Shown here in pieces: positions 37,901-48,430 of a DNA stretch of 64,000 nucleotides; positions within the stretch are counted from its first letter, which is position 1; every line of letters begins with the position of its first letter. A program made the position numbers and the translations under genes. Below the pieces are notes generated by a model, which searched no databases, had not been told where the DNA came from, and was given only the letters and a program-made list of their open reading frames with translations. The DNA is taken from positions 62,001 through 126,000 of the forward strand of contig JABCZJ010000002.1 in the NCBI GenBank assembly GCA_013289715.1, read 5' to 3'. The stretch is from Acidobacteriota bacterium. GTDB taxonomy: Bacteria; Acidobacteriota; Terriglobia; Acidiferrales; UBA7541.

Positions 37901-38371
37901 ATCGTGCAGATTCGTCCCATGCGTTCGCGGCGCGGCGCCCGCTGGGCGATTTTGACCCTGCAGGATCGCACGGGAGTGATCGAAGCGCTCGTTTTTCCCG
38001 AAGCGTTTGGAAAACTCGAGGCGATTCTCAAATCCAATACGCCGCTACTGGTGAAGGGCCGCGTAGCGGTGGAGGATGTCGGCACGCGCCTGATCGTCGC
38101 GGATGCCCGCCTGCTCGATCAACTCGCGGATCGTCCGCCCAGCCTACTGCGCGTACGCATGGATCTGAGCACCGTGAACACCGGCGCGCTCGATCAGCTG
38201 AAAGAACTATTTGCGAGACGCCCCGGCCGCTGCCGCGTATCGTTCGAACTATTCAAGGACGACGGCAGCGCCGCAACGCTCGACGCCGGCAGCGCGGTCC
38301 TCGCAGACTGCGAACTGGTCGAACGGGTGCGCGAAATTTGCGGCAGCGATTCCGTAGCGCTGGTGCAGTAG
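34904..38371 (+). CDS. dnaE: DNA polymerase III alpha subunit
   Basis: 1,155 residues, normal for the replicative DnaE1. The PHP domain opens FVHLHLHTDYSLLDGACE. The polymerase active site has PVGPGRGSAAGSLVSYSLRI and ISMPDIDIDFCMRRRGEVIE near residue 407. The tau/beta-binding C-terminus includes an OB fold (VVAGIIVQIRPMRSRRG near residue 990). It lacks the features of the error-prone DnaE2/ImuC. No strong ribosome site is visible, which fits the near-leaderless promoter suggested upstream. Confidence 0.95.
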   Translation: MDASNFVHLHLHTDYSLLDGACEIGELTAEAARRGMPAVAVTDHGNLFAAANFYHQATTHGVKPIIGCEMYVAPDHHKNRGSGAERSNHLVLLCENEKGYQNLIKLVSTGYLDGFYYKPRVDHELLAKHSEGLIALSACLRGEVADALLCEKYDQAQKSAYRLRDIFGKGNFFLEVQDQGLEQDIRVNRDLVRLSKESGIPLVATNDCHYLTQADSHAQEVLMCIQTGKTMSDTQRMKFATDQFYFKTAEEMARVFRELPDAVTRTVTIAERCNVKIQRVSNPFPEFKVPEGHTTDSYFERVVRDGFASRAPQIERLTTEGRLRHPLADYEARLTAEIEMIKKMRFAGYFLIVWDFIRYARAQGVPVGPGRGSAAGSLVSYSLRITDVDPMQYDLLFERFLNPERISMPDIDIDFCMRRRGEVIEYVRKKYGAESVAQIITFGTMAAKAVLKDAGRALDMPYGDVDRLAKMIPTTLNISLEDALKQSPQLEAARKEGQVKELIEVALRLEGLARHASTHAAGVVISPRPLTEIVPLYKSNKDEITTQYDMNALGRIGLLKMDFLGLTTLTILDDSVRMIKQNRGIDLDLTTLPLDDAPTYALFARGDTTGIFQFESHGMRDILKRYQPTHIEDLTALNALYRPGPIQGGMIDEFIGRKQGKKKVTYDLPELEEILSETWGVIVFQEQVMKIANRLAGYSLGDADILRSAMGKKKADVMAAQREKFLAGCAAGKVPAKKATKIFDLMEEFGLYGFPKAHACAYALLAYQTAFLKVHYPVEFMASMLSSEAGNTEKVVKYINEARGMGIRVLPPDVHESGLYFTPVSDDIRFGLAAIKNVGENTAKAICEARVTAGGFRTLFEFSEAIEPKFLNKRVLESLVKSGALDCSGGSRGRLFAAIDQAISRGQKKHQEKAVGQGGLFLAGPSASHDSQPWQEAELPEADDWSEEQQLAGEYSVLGFYISGHPLDKYAGRLKDLNAAELATMESRKNNEDIVVAGIIVQIRPMRSRRGARWAILTLQDRTGVIEALVFPEAFGKLEAILKSNTPLLVKGRVAVEDVGTRLIVADARLLDQLADRPPSLLRVRMDLSTVNTGALDQLKELFARRPGRCRVSFELFKDDGSAATLDAGSAVLADCELVERVREICGSDSVALVQ

Positions 38372-38479
38372 ACCGCCTGCGATAAAATAAAATGGCTTGG
38401 CCGGCAAAGTCGCGCCGTGACCTGAAGCATGAATCTCCGCAAGCTCCAAGAGGGAAGAGAATTGAGTGAAGGTGATCCA

Positions 38480-39685
38480 GTGAGCAAGCACCAGATTCTC
38501 GCTGAGAAGCTGCGCAAACGCCGCGAGCGCAAGGAGCGCATGAAGAAATTCCGTGCGATCAAAAAAGCGCGTCGCGCAGCCCGCGAAGCCGCCGCTGCCA
38601 AGCTCGCTGCTTCAAATCCTGCAAAACCAGCTCCGTCAAGCGCAAAACCGGCAAACATCAGCTTGCGAGCCGGCGTAAAACCACCGACATCGCTGAAACC
38701 AGCCGCAACGAATTCCGACACCGCTCCGACGCAAGGGGAGATCGACAAACTCAAGCAGCGCGCCATTGACTCACTAGAGCGCGACGTCGCGGACCTGAGC
38801 CGCCTCTCCGCCCCCACCGGAGAACAGTCGGACGAAATCGAACGCATTCGCAAAGAAGTGGATGAACTCAAGCGTGAGTTCTACATCCACCTGGGCGCAT
38901 GGCAGCGCCTGCTGCTCGCACGCCATCCGCAACGTCCTTACACCGACGATTACATCCGCCTCCTGTTTGAGAATTTTTCCGAAATCCACGGCGACCGCAA
39001 TTTCGCCGACGATCCCGCTCTGATCACCGGCATGGCCAAATTCCACGGACAGCCTGTAATGATCGTCGGCAGCCAAAAAGGCCGCGACACCAAGCAACGC
39101 CTCGCGCGCAATTTCGGACAAGCCAAACCCGAAGGCTACCGCAAAGCTCTGCGCGCCATGCATCTTGCCGCGAAATTCAGCCGCCCTATCTTGGTTTTCG
39201 TGGATACGCCCGGCGCGTATCCCGGCGTTGACGCCGAAGAGCGCGGCCAAGCCGAAGCCATAGCGCACAATTTACGCGAAATGTCGCGCCTGCCGGTGCC
39301 CATTGTGATCGCGATTACAGGCGAAGGCGGTTCAGGTGGCGCGTTGGCAATCGCTGTCGGCGACCGTGTCTACATGCTGGAGAATTCCGTGTACTCGGTG
39401 ATTTCCCCGGAAGGCTGCGCTTCCATCATGTGGCGCGATTCCAGCAAAGCCGAAATCGCCGCCGAAGCCCTCAAAATCACCGCACCGGATTTGCTGGATA
39501 TGAAGCTAATCGACGAAATCGTGCCGGAACCGGAGGGCGGCGCGCACAACGATCCCGAAGCCGCCGCGAAAATGCTCGATCCCTTCCTCACCCGCGCGCT
39601 CGATGAACTTTCGCAGCTCTCTCCGCGCCAGATCGTCGACCAACGCTACGAAAAATTCCGCCGCATGGGCCAGTTCTTCGCGTAG
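38480..39685 (+). CDS. accA: Acetyl-CoA carboxylase carboxyltransferase alpha subunit, N-terminally extended
   Basis: About 401 residues, roughly 80 more than usual AccA. The core begins near GEIDKLKQRAIDSLERDVA and has the crotonase-type CT fold: NFSEIHGDRNFADDPALITG, QKGRDTKQRLARNFG, FVDTPGAYPGVDAEERGQAE, GEGGSGGALAIAVGD, and YSVISPEGCASIMWRD. With AccD it transfers carboxyl from biotin to acetyl-CoA. The extension (MSKHQILAEKLRKRRERK onward) is very basic and then Ala/Pro-rich, and probably disordered. I chose GTG 38480 because GAAGGTGA lies four bases upstream; an ATG at 38429 would add 17 residues. Confidence 0.9.
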   Translation: MSKHQILAEKLRKRRERKERMKKFRAIKKARRAAREAAAAKLAASNPAKPAPSSAKPANISLRAGVKPPTSLKPAATNSDTAPTQGEIDKLKQRAIDSLERDVADLSRLSAPTGEQSDEIERIRKEVDELKREFYIHLGAWQRLLLARHPQRPYTDDYIRLLFENFSEIHGDRNFADDPALITGMAKFHGQPVMIVGSQKGRDTKQRLARNFGQAKPEGYRKALRAMHLAAKFSRPILVFVDTPGAYPGVDAEERGQAEAIAHNLREMSRLPVPIVIAITGEGGSGGALAIAVGDRVYMLENSVYSVISPEGCASIMWRDSSKAEIAAEALKITAPDLLDMKLIDEIVPEPEGGAHNDPEAAAKMLDPFLTRALDELSQLSPRQIVDQRYEKFRRMGQFFA

Positions 39686-39740
39686 CGAAGGAATTTGTGG
39701 AGTGAGCGTGTGGGCCGTCGAGAAGTTTTAGGAGGTACCA

Positions 39741-40100
39741 ATGCGAAATCTTGGAATTTTGTGGGTTCTCTACGGTCTGCTCCGCCTCGTCGGCGCGCTG
39801 GGTGTCTTTCTCTACAGCGGCACGCTCACGCTGATGTGGGGCGCGTTGCTCACCCGCGTGCCCAATCCGTTCACGTTGATGGACCTGTTCCACAGCTTTC
39901 TCATTTTCGCGATCATTCTCGGAATTGTCGCCGGAGTCGTATCCATAATCGCCGGGCTGAGCCTCATCTCCAGCGGCACTTCGGCCAGAAGCCTGGGCCT
40001 GGTTGCGGCCTTCTTCGGATTGACCAGCGGCCCGCTCGGCATCGCGATCGGCGCGTACACGCTGGTCCTGCTCGTCCCTGCGGGCGCACGCAACGCCTAG
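39741..40100 (+). CDS. Small membrane protein, unknown
   Basis: 119 residues with three or four membrane segments: LGILWVLYGLLRLVGALGVF, FLIFAIILGIVAGVVSIIAG and a C-terminal GPLGIAIGAYTLVLLVP. AGGAGG lies directly before the ATG. I recognise no family with confidence. It is on the same strand as accA and the small [2Fe-2S] protein downstream. Confidence 0.65.
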   Translation: MRNLGILWVLYGLLRLVGALGVFLYSGTLTLMWGALLTRVPNPFTLMDLFHSFLIFAIILGIVAGVVSIIAGLSLISSGTSARSLGLVAAFFGLTSGPLGIAIGAYTLVLLVPAGARNA

Positions 40101-40235
40101 AATTCATCCAGCACAGCGCGGGCAAAAAAGTCTTCGTAATACCTTACCCATTGGAGCATTGAACACGTCACGGTTCTGTTTCGATTGCCCTCTGTCCCGG
40201 CGTGCTTTAGTTTCGATAGCGGGGACACCAATCCA

Positions 40236-40643
40236 ATGGCAGACACGAGCACACCGCTTATGGACGAGATTTTTCGGCCGTACGAAAAACTGGTTGAAAT
40301 CACCATTCTGGGCAAGACGTTCCTGGTCCCGGAAAGGAATTCGCTTCTGCGCGCGTTCCAATTCATCAGCCCGGAAACCATCCCCTATGGCCGTTTCTGC
40401 TGGAACCAGGAATGCCAGTATTGCAAAGTGAGCTGCCAGCTTTCTGATGACGATCAGGCGCGCCCCATCCTAAGCTGTAAATTCCTGGTGTCCGACGGCA
40501 TGAACATTTCCGAAATGGCCCCGGAATTGGTCGGCTGCCTGCGCAGCAAGCTCGGCGCCGCTGCACCCGCCGCAAACCCCCCGTCCGAAATCACAAAGCC
40601 CGATCGCAAGCTCGACAATCAAAACGAGAAGCTAGAGCGCTAG
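40236..40643 (+). CDS. [2Fe-2S] plant-type ferredoxin-fold protein
   Basis: About 135 residues from ATG 40236 (MADTSTPLMDEIFRPYEK). The fold and cysteines match the [2Fe-2S] domain of NuoG/HoxU-like proteins: CWNQECQYC (C-x4-C-x2-C, about residues 62-70) and the distal Cys in ILSCKFLVSDGMNISE. The first strands read VEITILGKTFLVPERNSLL, like other members. No partner domain is attached; a Pro/Lys-rich tail follows. It could carry electrons for an unidentified partner. Confidence 0.7.
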   Translation: MADTSTPLMDEIFRPYEKLVEITILGKTFLVPERNSLLRAFQFISPETIPYGRFCWNQECQYCKVSCQLSDDDQARPILSCKFLVSDGMNISEMAPELVGCLRSKLGAAAPAANPPSEITKPDRKLDNQNEKLER

Positions 40644-40801
40644 CCCGTCCGATCACACCGCCCGCAACCGCGGTTTTCCCTTATTTCCTCTACCTCCTCC
40701 ATCTCTCCCGCTGTCTTCGACGCGAGTGTCCCCACCTTGCACCGCCTACACAGCGCATGTCATCCTTACCTTTCACCATTTCACGCAACGGAGATTTCCG
40801 A

Positions 40802-41398
40802 ATGCCAATTTGTGATGGATGTGCGGCTCAGGTTGATGAGGCCCACATTCGCCGCCGCCTTGAGCGCCTCGAACTGGCCACGCGCTTCCGCCCGATTCAC
40901 ATTCAGACACTTTTTCTCGACGCCGCACCGCCGCCTGCGCCCCATGATTATTTCTACCGCGCCGCAGGCTCGGCCGAACGCTCCGTCGCATCCCAGATGT
41001 TCTTCGACGAACTCACCAAGTGCGTCGGTCGCAAGCCCGGCGCAGCGCTAGACGACGATTCAGCTCTCGCCGAGTTTCAGCGTCACGGCTTTTATCTGGC
41101 ATACGCTGTCGAGTGCCCGGTCGAATCGCCCGAGCAACTCGCAGCCGCCATCACGCGGCTCGCTTCCACCGTCCTGCTGCGCGTGAATACCTCCTACAAG
41201 CCGAAATTCGTCGCTCCCATCTCGTCTGTGCTGCGACCCCTGATCCCACTGCTTGAAAACAATTCCTGGGGCGGGCGCTTGATCCTACACGAAGGCAAAC
41301 CGTTCCATGATCCATTCCTCGGAGACCCGCAGCGCCAAGCCGAATTCGGCACCGCGCTCGGCGATCGCTTGCGCAGAGCCCTCGCCCATCACCATTGA
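40802..41398 (+). CDS. Protein of unknown function with N-terminal CxxC
   Basis: About 198 residues from ATG 40802. It begins MPICDGCAAQVDEAHIRRR, a possible single metal-binding CxxC. The remainder is mixed alpha/beta without signal or membrane segments: RPIHIQTLFLDAAPPPAP, FQRHGFYLAYAVECPVES, GRLILHEGKPFHDPFLGD. The helix-rich middle and HDPFLGD might form a binding pocket. I do not recognise it. An upstream ATG at 40757 is in frame but has no better ribosome site. Confidence 0.55.
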   Translation: MPICDGCAAQVDEAHIRRRLERLELATRFRPIHIQTLFLDAAPPPAPHDYFYRAAGSAERSVASQMFFDELTKCVGRKPGAALDDDSALAEFQRHGFYLAYAVECPVESPEQLAAAITRLASTVLLRVNTSYKPKFVAPISSVLRPLIPLLENNSWGGRLILHEGKPFHDPFLGDPQRQAEFGTALGDRLRRALAHHH

Positions 41399-41719
41399 TC
41401 CGCCGCGCAGCCACCAGCGCGATCGCTACGAGAATTGGGAATCTCGGGTTGCGAAATGCGCGCGGCAAAAAGTTCCACAAATCTCAAGAAATATTTGCGA
41501 CGGTTGCCCGCAATTCTAGCAACCCATATCACGCCCTCGCCGTCCAACGCACTGGAGCTCCTCCGTGTTCACGTGATGGGTATTGACCCCGCGGGCTCAG
41601 ACGCGCTGGTAGTTCGCCGATAGCTCTCAAAACAAAAATGCACGGTCCTTCATGCCCACGGGTGTGCCCATACCCGTGCAGCTGCGGACGAATCCAAAAA
41701 CGAACGGAGGCATCAGGAA
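41399..41719. other. Gap with a small hairpin ahead of the beta-barrel gene
   Basis: About 320 bases with no convincing gene. A hairpin of seven pairs (CACGGGT 41657-41663 with ACCCGTG 41672-41678, 8-base loop) lies about 40 bases before the ATG of the beta-barrel gene and could be in its leader. Everything else here is featureless to me. Confidence 0.4.
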
Positions 41720-42313
41720 ATGCGTATCAAGATAGGTCTGCTTTTAGCGGCTCTGGTTGTGCTATCGCTGCCGGCGCTCGCTCAGGATGGCAATTCAGAA
41801 GTGTCCGCGAACTTTACCGGAAACTTTCAGAAGCAAGCGAATGGTTTCGGTGTGATTGACACCGCCACCGATTCCGGCGGGTTTCTGGTGAACTATCGTT
41901 ATCATTTCAATCGCTGGAGCGCACTCGAGGGCAACTACGGCAATACGCTTTTTTCGCAAGTCTATAATTCCGGCACGGTCACGCGAGCGCGCGTTCAGGA
42001 AGCCACTTTCGCCTACGTCTTCACGTTCGGTGTGGATCGCGACGCTCGATTCCGCCCGTTCCTCGAAGCCGGCACCGGCGCCTTGTTCTTTTCGCCCACC
42101 GTCGCCGGTTCCACCGGACCTTCGGTCAGCCAAAATCGCCCCGTCCTGCTTTATGGCGGCGGAGTCGCGTACAAACTCACCAACCGTTTCAGCGTGCAGG
42201 CAGGATACCGCGGGCTCGTCTATACCGCCGCTGACTTCTCCGTCCCGACGCAGGTTACCAACGCCAAGACCAACATGGCCGAGCCCTACGTAGGCGTCTC
42301 GTTCCGCTTCTAA
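41720..42313 (+). CDS. Outer-membrane beta-barrel protein
   Basis: 197 residues. The signal peptide MRIKIGLLLAALVVLSLPALA, cut after ALA, is followed by alternating amphipathic strands: GGFLVNYRYHFNRWSALEG, EATFAYVFTFGVD, LLYGGGVAYKLTNRFSVQAG. The last residue is Phe (EPYVGVSFRF), the C-terminal signal read by the Bam complex. The size fits an eight-strand OmpA/OmpX-like barrel. Its function is not evident. GGAGGCATCAGGAA precedes the ATG. Confidence 0.8.
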   Translation: MRIKIGLLLAALVVLSLPALAQDGNSEVSANFTGNFQKQANGFGVIDTATDSGGFLVNYRYHFNRWSALEGNYGNTLFSQVYNSGTVTRARVQEATFAYVFTFGVDRDARFRPFLEAGTGALFFSPTVAGSTGPSVSQNRPVLLYGGGVAYKLTNRFSVQAGYRGLVYTAADFSVPTQVTNAKTNMAEPYVGVSFRF

Positions 42314-42411
42314 TTTACCCCTGTAGCAAGCACCCTGCCGCGGCGGTAGCTTGTGCAACCACAGGCTACCGTCGCGGATATCCTTACCCGTCGGCCCGCC
42401 CATGAATTTGA

Positions 42412-42454
42412 CGCTGTAGCGGCCGCCTTCCGGCGGGTGATTTTGCCGTTGGAG
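42412..42454. repeat. Type-2 intergenic repeat (partial)
   Basis: A core of GTAGCGGCCGCC, then CGGCGGGTG, ATTTTG and CCGTTGGA. It closely parallels the copy at 62424-62469. It lies in the gap upstream of the ccm operon. Confidence 0.5.
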
Positions 42455-42643
42455 CTCTCTGCCTCCCCCCCGCGCTCCGGACTCTGTGTTCTGTGCCTTA
42501 AATCTTCCCGCCTTTCTCTTCGCCCGCCTTCATCACCGCCTTCACCGGTGTTCATCGGTGGTCGCTTGGAACCTCGAACTCCTCCGCCACGAAGACATTT
42601 CGAACCACACCTGGCTCGACTCAACTCAATGTGGCGAATCGCC

Positions 42644-42674
42644 TTGCGGCCCTCCGCTTGCGTTATGTTAGAAT
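42644..42674 (+). promoter_or_regulatory. Candidate promoter of the ccm operon
   Basis: TTGCGG (42644-42649), 19-base spacer, then TG-T-TAGAAT (42666-42674), an extended -10. The ccmE ATG is 39 bases downstream. Weak -35, long spacer. Confidence 0.4.
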
Positions 42675-42712
42675 TCCCGTGTTTCACTCAGGAGTTCAGA
42701 TGGAGCGTTCCC

Positions 42713-43171
42713 ATGCATGCTCGGCATAAATTCCTCATTGGTTCGGGAATTATTGTCGTAACGCTGCTGGCCCTGGCCTACGTCGGCTTCACTCAAAGCA
42801 AGACCTACTACCATACGATTACGGAGCTTTCCACGCTGCAAGGCGCGTCTCTGCACCAACGCATGCGCGTCTCGGGTAACGTGCGCGCCGGTTCCATCGC
42901 ACACGTGGCCGGCCGCGTAGATTTCGTTCTCACCGAGCAGGGCAGGGACCTCCCGGTGAGCTACGTCGGCCGCGACCCGCTGCCGGACACATTCAAAGAT
43001 GGCGCGCAAGCCTTGGTAGAAGGCAAGATGCTGCCCGATAATCGTTTCGAGGCCGAGCAAGTCCAGGCCAAGTGCGCCTCGAAATACGAAGCTGCGCCGG
43101 TGGGCGCTCCAGCCTCGCCGCAACCGGGGCAAACCTCGACGGGCGCCGGCGCGCGACCTTCAGGGAATTAG
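42713..43171 (+). CDS. ccmE: Cytochrome c maturation haem chaperone CcmE, CxxxY type
   Basis: About 152 residues. An N-terminal anchor (LIGSGIIVVTLLALAYVGF) holds an OB-fold periplasmic domain: QRMRVSGNVRAGS, VDFVLTEQGRDLPVSYVG, LVEGKMLPDNRFEAEQVQ. In standard CcmE the haem is bound covalently by the His of HDENY-type sequence. Here the matching site reads AKCASKY, so Cys121 and Tyr125 give the CxxxY form known from some delta-proteobacteria and archaea. A Pro/Gly-rich tail follows. Haem held by this protein is passed to CcmF. GGAG lies eight bases before the ATG. Confidence 0.85.
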   Translation: MHARHKFLIGSGIIVVTLLALAYVGFTQSKTYYHTITELSTLQGASLHQRMRVSGNVRAGSIAHVAGRVDFVLTEQGRDLPVSYVGRDPLPDTFKDGAQALVEGKMLPDNRFEAEQVQAKCASKYEAAPVGAPASPQPGQTSTGAGARPSGN

Positions 43172-43208
43172 TCTCTTGGGAAACTGAGAAAGCATCGCCG
43201 GAGAATCC

Positions 43209-45270
<2,062 letters not shown>

Positions 45271-45278
<8 letters not shown>

Positions 45279-45864
45279 CATTTACAAAACGCGTAAAAGT
45301 GAGCGAGCGCCGCAGCAGTCTCTTTGTGCGCAAAACCGTTTCTCTATGTTCTCTGTGTTAAGGATCTCGCTTCGAGCCGTAACCCTAGCCACGATCCTAG
45401 CGATGAGCGCGATCGCGCCCGCAAGCGCACAAGATACACCGAGAGCCAAAGCCCTCAGCAAGCGTGTCCTCTGCATGTGCGGCGGCTGCGAAGATTCCGT
45501 CGGACTCTGCAATCACCCCGGCGGCACATTCTCCGGCCCCTGCGAAACCGCCCGGGGCATGCAAAAAGATCTCGACGCGCACGTAACGCGCGGTGAATCG
45601 GACGACCAGATCCTCCAGGCCATGGTCGAACAATATGGCCCCACAGTCTTAGTCGAGCCGCCGAAAAAAGGTTTCGACCTGCTCGCCTGGATCATGCCCA
45701 TCGCGGTTCCGCTCATCGCGCTGGTCCTCGTCTGGGAAGTGGTCCGCCGCTGGCGCCACAAAGCCACTCTAGCTCCGGCCGGTGGCCCGCAAGTAAGCCC
45801 TGAATTCCTGGTCCGCGCGCAACGCGAAGCCAACCGGGAACCGGGACGTGAACACGATGAGTAG
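45271..45864 (+). CDS. ccmH: CcmH-like apocytochrome c thioreductase with unusual cysteine cluster
   Basis: 197 residues. After an N-terminal region and signal (VTLATILAMSAIAPASA) comes the active segment LCMCGGCEDSVGLCNHPGG, then FSGPCETA. Classical CcmH has LRCxxCQ; here there are five cysteines in a C-x-C-x2-C-x6-C-x9-C arrangement and a His. DDQILQAMVEQYGPTVLVEPP and a C-terminal membrane helix (LLAWIMPIAVPLIALVLVWEVV) are normal for CcmH. An ATG at 45346 would remove the odd first 25 residues, but GGAAGG precedes ATG 45271. It overlaps ccmF and the next gene, so translation is coupled. Confidence 0.85.
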
Positions 45865-46204
45865 CGTGGACATCGCCGTAGCCTGCGCCTTGCTCGCCGC
45901 CGTGATGGTCTATTTCATTTTTGGTGTCAAGTCCGACGCCTCCGACAACGCGCCGCATCGCACCAAGCTCGACCAGCTGATGGAGCGCCGCGACGCCATC
46001 TACGAGAATCTGCGCGACCTGCGCTTCGAATTCCGCGCCGGAAAGTTTTCCGAGCAGGATTACGAGGAAATCAAGCAGTCGTTGGAGGTAGAAGCCGCGC
46101 GCGTCCTCTCAGAAATGGACCACTTGACCGGCGGCGCGCCTACGCCCGCCACGCGCCAAGCCTCCACTCGGCTGACAGCCGCAGAAAAGGTGCGCCAATC
46201 ATGA
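45857..46204 (+). CDS. CcmI-like small membrane protein
   Basis: About 115 residues. An N-terminal membrane helix (DIAVACALLAAVMVYFIFG) is followed by a charged helical domain, LMERRDAIYENLRDLRFEFR then AGKFSEQDYEEIKQSLEVEA. This resembles the N-terminal part of CcmI/CycH, which helps hold apocytochrome c; the TPR domain of full CcmI is absent. ATG 45857 overlaps the ccmH stop, and its own stop overlaps the next start (ATGA at 46201). Confidence 0.65.
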   Translation: MSSVDIAVACALLAAVMVYFIFGVKSDASDNAPHRTKLDQLMERRDAIYENLRDLRFEFRAGKFSEQDYEEIKQSLEVEAARVLSEMDHLTGGAPTPATRQASTRLTAAEKVRQS

Positions 46205-47661
46205 TTCACGGCTTCGCCAACGGTTCAGCTCGACCCAAAATCGTCCGCGGCAGCAGCTGCGTTGCGCTCGCGCTGCTGTTTCTCGCCATTGCCGCGGCCG
46301 CGACGAGCGCTTCAGCCGGCACGCTCACCGGCACAGTGAAAAATGGCACCACCGGCCAACTCGCCGTCGGCGCCGATGTGATCCTCATCCAACTGCAAGG
46401 CGGCATGCAACCGGTTGCCAACACCAAAACCGACGCGCAGGGCCACTTCCACTTCGATAATCCTCAGCTCGGCAGCGGCCCCATGCTCGTCCGTGTCGTC
46501 TACAAAGGTGTGAACTACCACGAGCCCATCACCCCGGGAAAAATGTCCGCGGAAATCGAAGTCTTCGAGCCGACGAACGATCCCAAGTCATTCAACGTGG
46601 CCAATCACGCCATCATTCTCCAGCCAAACGGTGCGGACCTGATGGTCGGCGAAGAATACATGATCGCGAATAAAACCCAGCCGCCCCTGGCGTTCTATCG
46701 CGCCGACGGCTCCTTCGATTTCACGCTTCCCGATGGCGCCGATTTCAATCAAGCCTCCGCGTGGGGAGCGTCCGGCATGCCAGTAGTGCAAGGCACGATC
46801 GACAAGGGTAAAAACAAAATGGCGATCGCCTTTCCATTTCGCCCGGGCGAAAGCGGCGTGCGCCTCTCCTACAAAGTTCCGTACGCAGGGAATCATCTGA
46901 CGTTGCGCAATGTCTCGCAGTATTCCAGCGACCGCCTGATCATCGCCGCCCCGCCCACCGTGCAAATCTCCGGCGCCGGAATTACCGCGGCGGGCCAGGA
47001 CCAAGGTTTCAACGTCTACATGCGCGACAACGTCGCCGCCAACGCCGCGGTCGAAATCAACGTCTCCGGAACGGCGCCCATGCCTTCCGCGAGCCAAGGC
47101 GGCGGTCCTGCCGGCGGTTCCAGCGCTGCCGCCAGCGCAGACGATTCGCAAAATCCTTCCGTAAACTCGCGCGCTGATGCAGGTTCGGCCGATGCGCCTT
47201 CGGCAAGCGCCACAACGGTTCCGGCGCGCCTCGACAGCCTGAAGTGGATTCTCACCGGCGGATTCGTTTCCATCTTCATCCTCGGCTTTGCCTATCTCTG
47301 GCTGCGGCCGCAACCGGCTGGCACTGCCGACGGCGCGTGGGCCAGCGAAGCGGACGTCCCGACTCCGCGCCCCGCGAAAACATCGGCAGCGCGTGCAGCG
47401 CCGCAGCCCGCACCGTACGCATCAGCGGCGGCGCCAGCACCTGCAGCATCCGGCACGCCGCCGTCGCAAACCGAAGCCTCGCGCGGCGCGGTAGAAACCA
47501 TCGCCGATGTTGACAGCCAAGTTCAAGGAAGCCTCGACGACCTCAAGAACAATATCTTCCGCCTCGAGCTCCGCCGCCAGGCCGGCACCATCAGCGAAGA
47601 GGATTACGCCCGCGAACGCGCCCGCGTGGAAAAAGCCCTCCGCGACCTGGTGCGAGGCTAG
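46201..47661 (+). CDS. Membrane protein with carboxypeptidase-regulatory-like domain in the ccm operon
   Basis: 486 residues. A signal peptide is followed by a CarboxypepD_reg-like beta domain (about 40-120: [34 protein letters not shown]). A second beta domain runs to about 290. A membrane helix sits near 345-365 ([18 protein letters not shown]). The Ala/Pro-rich cytoplasmic tail ends in a helical module, [20 protein letters not shown], like the one in the preceding CcmI-like protein. It overlaps its upstream neighbour by ATGA and lies between ccmI-like and ccmA, so a role in cytochrome c assembly is suggested by position only. Confidence 0.65.
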   Translation: MIHGFANGSARPKIVRGSSCVALALLFLAIAAAATSASAGTLTGTVKNGTTGQLAVGADVILIQLQGGMQPVANTKTDAQGHFHFDNPQLGSGPMLVRVVYKGVNYHEPITPGKMSAEIEVFEPTNDPKSFNVANHAIILQPNGADLMVGEEYMIANKTQPPLAFYRADGSFDFTLPDGADFNQASAWGASGMPVVQGTIDKGKNKMAIAFPFRPGESGVRLSYKVPYAGNHLTLRNVSQYSSDRLIIAAPPTVQISGAGITAAGQDQGFNVYMRDNVAANAAVEINVSGTAPMPSASQGGGPAGGSSAAASADDSQNPSVNSRADAGSADAPSASATTVPARLDSLKWILTGGFVSIFILGFAYLWLRPQPAGTADGAWASEADVPTPRPAKTSAARAAPQPAPYASAAAPAPAASGTPPSQTEASRGAVETIADVDSQVQGSLDDLKNNIFRLELRRQAGTISEEDYARERARVEKALRDLVRG

Positions 47662-47677
47662 GCGCAAAGCATTGCCC

Positions 47678-48430
47678 GTGCCGGCGACGCAAACGTCATC
47701 TCCACCCGCCTCAATCGGCGTATCGTTCCATAACGTCGAAAAACGTTTCGGCTCGCTAGCCGCACTGCGCAGCGTTTCCCTCGAAATCGGCGCCGGCGAG
47801 TTCGTAGCGCTCCTCGGACCCAACGGTGCAGGGAAGACCACGCTCCTGCGCATGGCCGCCCTGCTCATGAATCCCACGCGCGGCTCCGTGCAATTCACGA
47901 ATGGTCCAGCGGTCGTCCGTGAATGCGTCCGCGCGCAAGCATTTCTGGTCCGGCCGAAGCGCTGCATCGGCCTGGTAGGACACAGCACGCTGCTCTACGA
48001 CGAATTGACCGCCGTCGAAAACCTCACACTTTTCGCGCGTCTCTACGCTCTAGACAAAGTCGCCGACACCGTCACAGCCGCGCTCGACGACTGCGGCCTC
48101 TCCGCCCGCACCGGAAGCCCCGTACGCACGTTTTCCCGCGGCATGCGCCAGCGCCTGGCCATTGCCCGCGCCTTACTGCATCGACCAAGCGTGATTCTGC
48201 TCGATGAGCCGGCCGCAGGCCTCGATCGTCACGGCCTCGTCTGGTTCAGCGCCCGCCTGGCGCGCCTGAAGGCGGACGGCTGCACCGTGCTGATGAGCAC
48301 CCACGCCCGCAACGAATCGCTGGACCTAGCCACCCGCGCCGTCGCGCTCGCGGGCGGAAGGGTCGAAAACGATAGCGGCCCCGCAGGCGATCCGCGCGCA
48401 CTGCTCGCGCCGCTGCGAGCGGAGGCGTGA
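47678..48430 (+). CDS. ccmA: Haem exporter ATP-binding protein CcmA
   Basis: About 250 residues of ABC ATPase: Walker [16 protein letters not shown] near residue 46, signature [17 protein letters not shown], Walker [13 protein letters not shown] and the switch His in MSTHARNE. With CcmB and CcmC it forms the ABC complex that frees holo-CcmE. The start is uncertain (GTG 47678 or TTG 47672) and has no good ribosome site. The last two residues before the stop lie upstream of a spacer carrying the 81-bp repeat. Confidence 0.88.
   Translation: MPATQTSSPPASIGVSFHNVEKRFGSLAALRSVSLEIGAGEFVALLGPNGAGKTTLLRMAALLMNPTRGSVQFTNGPAVVRECVRAQAFLVRPKRCIGLVGHSTLLYDELTAVENLTLFARLYALDKVADTVTAALDDCGLSARTGSPVRTFSRGMRQRLAIARALLHRPSVILLDEPAAGLDRHGLVWFSARLARLKADGCTVLMSTHARNESLDLATRAVALAGGRVENDSGPAGDPRALLAPLRAEA

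Larger units (their letters stand above)
42314..42712. other. Gap holding a type-2 repeat and the ccm promoter region
   Basis: About 400 bases. It contains a GTAGCGGCCGCC-type repeat (42412-42454) related to copies near 57.7, 58.8 and 62.4 kb, then C/T-rich sequence without a gene, then the proposed promoter of the ccm operon (42644-42674). An open frame through it belongs to the ccmE frame but lacks coding character upstream of 42713. Confidence 0.5.

Noticed and set aside
45346..45864. ATG 45346 as the ccmH start
   Set aside because: It gives a cleaner signal peptide, but the upstream ATG 45271 has GGAAGG and a coupled overlap with ccmF. The call remains open.
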